Shown here: positions 5,440-7,182 of the stretch, in pieces
How the letters are laid out: each line of letters opens with the position of its first letter
Numbering within the stretch: the first letter of the stretch is position 1
Source of the DNA: Actinomycetota bacterium
Lineage (GTDB): Bacteria; Actinomycetota; Actinomycetes; Actinomycetales; Actinomycetaceae
Reading direction: 5' to 3'
Length of the DNA: 7,182 bases
Assembly: GCA_019425105.1 (NCBI GenBank)
Contig: JAHYYD010000106.1
Span: 1-7,182, forward strand
Program-made: the position numbers and the translations under genes
Notes under the pieces: model-generated
Seen by the model: the letters and a program-made list of their open reading frames with translations, nothing else
Database searches by the model: none
What the model was told of the DNA's origin: nothing

Positions 5440-6106
5440 TGCGTGTCGGCGTAATGATCGCGTTGATCGGAACGTCGTGTGTCTCCGTGGGAATTTCTCC
5501 GGGGGCAAGCACTTCGTCGTCGAAAATCACCGCAACAACCGGGACGTCAGGGCAACGGTGGACGAGCGCACGGTCATACCAGCCGCCGCCCTGCCCGAGA
5601 CGCGCCCCGTCCGTGGATGCAGCCAGCGCAGGAATGACGATGAGATTCGCCTCTGTGAGCGACTTCGCCCCCATTGCCTCACCGCGCGGCTGAGCGGGAG
5701 GTCGCCCGAGCGTTACCAACGCCTGCCCCGCCTCCCAGAGGCCCCAGCGAGGGGAGCGGTAGGGGGTGCCGGCCTCGTCGAGGAGGATGGGCAGGAGCGC
5801 GCGATCGAAGGCCCCGAGCGTCAGGGACAAGTCGGGCTCGAGGGGGGTGGGCACGAACAGCGCGGGCAGCGTGACTCCGCCCATTGACGAGGTCAGGGCG
5901 CGAATCTGGAGCGCGATCCCTTCCGCTTCGGCGCGGTTGCGCACGGGAACGGGGGAGGGGGTGGCTTCCGGGAATAGTGGGGACTCGGATTTAGTGGGTG
6001 CTGTCATGGGGGACGGTGCTGTGTGGGATCCGAGCGTGGGGGCCTCGGCGCGCCGGGCGCGGCGCCTGCTACGCACCTCCGCGCGGAGAGTTGTTTTTGT
6101 GGCCAT
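5417..6106 (-). CDS. 5-formyltetrahydrofolate cyclo-ligase (MTHFS family)
   Basis: 229 aa. Converts 5-formyl-THF to 5,10-methenyl-THF with ATP in the cytosol, returning stored folate to one-carbon metabolism. The N-terminus has the ATP-contacting K-x-x-L-R pattern (K4, L7, R8). Family motifs include the PALFVPTPLEPDL region (81-93), P159 before the C-terminal core, the signature LGQGGGWYDR (170-179; usual form GYGGGYYDR) and FDDEVL...HDVPINAIITP (195-220). The start is set by GAGGGAG (minus strand, 6116-6110) just before ATG; the frame is open further upstream but that part lies over galU. It is longer than the usual ~190-200 aa because of a Pro/Ser/Thr-rich stretch at ~22-56. It diverges from galU, a pairing also seen in mycobacteria. 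Confidence 0.93.
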   Translation of the reverse strand: MATKTTLRAEVRSRRRARRAEAPTLGSHTAPSPMTAPTKSESPLFPEATPSPVPVRNRAEAEGIALQIRALTSSMGGVTLPALFVPTPLEPDLSLTLGAFDRALLPILLDEAGTPYRSPRWGLWEAGQALVTLGRPPAQPRGEAMGAKSLTEANLIVIPALAASTDGARLGQGGGWYDRALVHRCPDVPVVAVIFDDEVLAPGEIPTETHDVPINAIITPTRTIAIGVR

Positions 6107-6146
6107 CGTCTCCCTCTTGGGCGGTTTCTTCGCTACTCTGTGAAGT
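6107..6146. promoter_or_regulatory. 40-bp divergent promoter gap between the cyclo-ligase gene and galU
   Basis: On the plus strand TACTCT at 6134-6139 fits the -10 consensus TAnnnT and ends 7 bp before the galU ATG at 6147, placing the likely transcription start at or next to the A of ATG. No clear -35 is seen (TCCCTC at 17-bp spacing). On the minus strand CATACT (6149-6144) is a possible -10 for the cyclo-ligase gene and overlaps the galU start codon. The two promoters would therefore overlap within the gap and the first galU codons. Confidence 0.45.
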
Positions 6147-7070
6147 ATGTCAGATAAAAACCAGCCAGTAGTGCACGCTGTCGTTCCCTCGGCCGGTCGC
6201 GGAACCCGCTTCCTGCCCATCACGAAGTCCGTGCCCAAGGAAATGCTGCCCGTCGTCGACCGCCCCTCGATCGAGTACATCGTTCGCGAGGCCACGGATG
6301 CCGGCATCGAAGATATCCTGTTCGTCACCCGCGCCGGTAAGCAGTCAATCGAAGACTACTTCGACGCCGAACCCGGCCTCGAGGCCGACCTGGAGAAGGC
6401 CGGCAAGGAAAAGGCCCTCGAGTACGTCAACGAGTACAAGAAGTACGCGCGCGTCCATTCCGTGCGCCAGGGCCACCCCCTCGGCCTCGGCCATGCGATC
6501 CTGCAGGCCAAGTGCCACGTGGGCGACGCCCCCTTCGCCGTCCTGCTGCCCGACGACCTCATGGAGCCCGGCTCGCAGCTGCTGCGCAAGATGATCCAGG
6601 TGCGAGGCGCCCTGGGCGGCACCGTCGTCGCCCTGCTCAAGGTCACCCCCGAGCAGGCCACCGCCTACGCGTCGACCGCCGTCGAGGTTCTGCCGATTCC
6701 CGAGGGCGTCGACCTCGAAGAGGGGCAGCTCATGCGCATCACCGATGTCACCGAAAAGCCCCCGCTCGAAGAGGTCAAGTCCGAGTACGCGGTCGTCGGC
6801 CGCTACCTGCTCGACCCGGCCGTGTTCACGGCCCTCGAGAACATCGAACCGGGTGCCGGCGGTGAGTATCAGCTCACAGATGGGTACGCGCGCATGATCG
6901 ACCTCCCCGAAGAAGAGGGTGGAGGGTTGTACGGTGTAGTCATCGACGAGCGACGCTTCGACACCGGGGACAAACTCGGCTACCTCGAAGCCAACGTGAC
7001 GCTCGCCCTTGAGGACCCGGCGCTTGGAGCGGAACTCAAGGAGTTCCTGCGCTCCAAGCTCGAGGACTAA
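6147..7070 (+). CDS. galU: UTP--glucose-1-phosphate uridylyltransferase (UDP-glucose pyrophosphorylase)
   Basis: 307 aa, normal family length. Makes UDP-glucose and pyrophosphate from UTP and glucose-1-phosphate, supplying cell-wall polysaccharide, trehalose and galactose pathways in the cytosol. The nucleotidyltransferase signature is P14-S-A-G-R-G-T-R-F-L-P24, with PSAG in place of the commoner PAAG, followed by K31-E-M-L-P35. Other bacterial GalU motifs are Q108-G-H-P-L-G-L-G-H-A117, LLPDD (133-137, metal-binding Asp region), E203-K-P, GEYQLTDG near residue 240 and D272-T-G-D-K276. The in-frame TGA at 6141-6143 excludes a longer protein. No Shine-Dalgarno sequence precedes the ATG, and the -10-like TACTCT suggests leaderless translation. 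moeA follows 5 bp downstream and is probably co-transcribed. Confidence 0.97.
   Translation: MSDKNQPVVHAVVPSAGRGTRFLPITKSVPKEMLPVVDRPSIEYIVREATDAGIEDILFVTRAGKQSIEDYFDAEPGLEADLEKAGKEKALEYVNEYKKYARVHSVRQGHPLGLGHAILQAKCHVGDAPFAVLLPDDLMEPGSQLLRKMIQVRGALGGTVVALLKVTPEQATAYASTAVEVLPIPEGVDLEEGQLMRITDVTEKPPLEEVKSEYAVVGRYLLDPAVFTALENIEPGAGGEYQLTDGYARMIDLPEEEGGGLYGVVIDERRFDTGDKLGYLEANVTLALEDPALGAELKEFLRSKLED
7062..7066 (+). promoter_or_regulatory. Ribosome-binding site of moeA inside the end of galU
   Basis: GAGGA lies in the last codons of galU, 9 bp before the ATG at 7076. It supports that start and translation of both genes from one mRNA. Confidence 0.6.
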
Positions 7071-7075
7071 CAACT

Positions 7076-7182
7076 ATGCGAAGCGTTGCCGACTTCTACC
7101 AGGACTGCATGGCCGTTGCCCACGCGCTGCCGCCGCTCGACGTTCAGCTCGCTGACGCGGTCAGCTGCGTGCTCGCAGAGGA
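7076..7182 (+). CDS. moeA: Molybdopterin molybdotransferase MoeA, N-terminal fragment
   Basis: Only the first 35 complete codons lie in the window; the gene continues past the right edge. The visible protein begins MRSVADFYQDCMAVAHALPP and continues with LDVQLADAVSCVLAEE. This matches the usual MoeA opening: 'sVeeh', then a short helix, 'lpPl', 'v.L.dAlGcVLAEdv'. MoeA inserts molybdate into adenylylated molybdopterin in molybdenum-cofactor synthesis. The typical Gly before C-V-L-A-E is Ser here (V-S-C-V-L-A-E). Context supports the call, since moeA directly after galU is common in actinobacteria (for example moeA1 in Mycobacterium tuberculosis). The 5-bp gap and the RBS within galU suggest an operon. 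The catalytic domains are not visible. Confidence 0.85.
   Translation, partial: MRSVADFYQDCMAVAHALPPLDVQLADAVSCVLAE

Noticed and set aside
6107..6328. N-terminal extension of the cyclo-ligase to 6328
   Set aside because: It would overlap galU on the opposite strand, and the K-x-x-L-R N-terminus with its own SD fixes the start at 6106.

Overview
The window looks like a chromosomal segment of a high-GC actinobacterium, most likely in or near the Actinomycetaceae (Actinomyces/Schaalia-like). The coding DNA is strongly GC-rich at third codon positions. The right half carries a block common in actinobacteria: mscL and 5-formyltetrahydrofolate cyclo-ligase on the minus strand, diverging from galU followed by moeA. 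The genus is inferred from gene style and synteny, not from a database search.

Left region (1-4479, plus strand). One 1410-codon gene fills it. Its layout is that of the large actinobacterial superfamily 1 helicase-like proteins: an N-terminal DUF4011-like region, a split SF1 ATPase core, a Vsr/MTES_1575-like nuclease domain and a C-terminal winged-helix-like segment. Every helicase motif I could align has lost its catalytic residues, and so has the nuclease centre, yet the frame is fully open. It reads as an intact pseudo-enzyme and is the most unusual thing in the window. A basic 73-aa ORF overlaps its last 8 bases (ATGAGTGA) and is probably translationally coupled to it.

Middle region (4480-5416). 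A 253-bp gap between convergent genes holds an AT-rich island with repeated AATTTC elements and inverted repeats. It ends in a perfect 28-bp palindrome that probably terminates mscL. mscL (large-conductance mechanosensitive channel, minus strand) has a strong Shine-Dalgarno sequence and an upstream leader that can form three consecutive GC-rich stem-loops. A 291-bp gap separates it from the cyclo-ligase gene.

Right region (5417-7182). 5-formyltetrahydrofolate cyclo-ligase (minus) and galU (plus) diverge from a gap of only 40 bp. galU has no Shine-Dalgarno sequence but has a -10-like hexamer placed so that transcription would begin at or next to its ATG, so it is probably leaderless. moeA starts 5 bp after galU, with its ribosome-binding site inside the end of galU, and runs off the window. 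The right-hand genes are housekeeping functions (osmotic safety valve, folate salvage, UDP-glucose supply, molybdenum cofactor). Nothing visible links them functionally to the pseudo-helicase. I saw no tRNA, rRNA, CRISPR array, insertion sequence or integrase.
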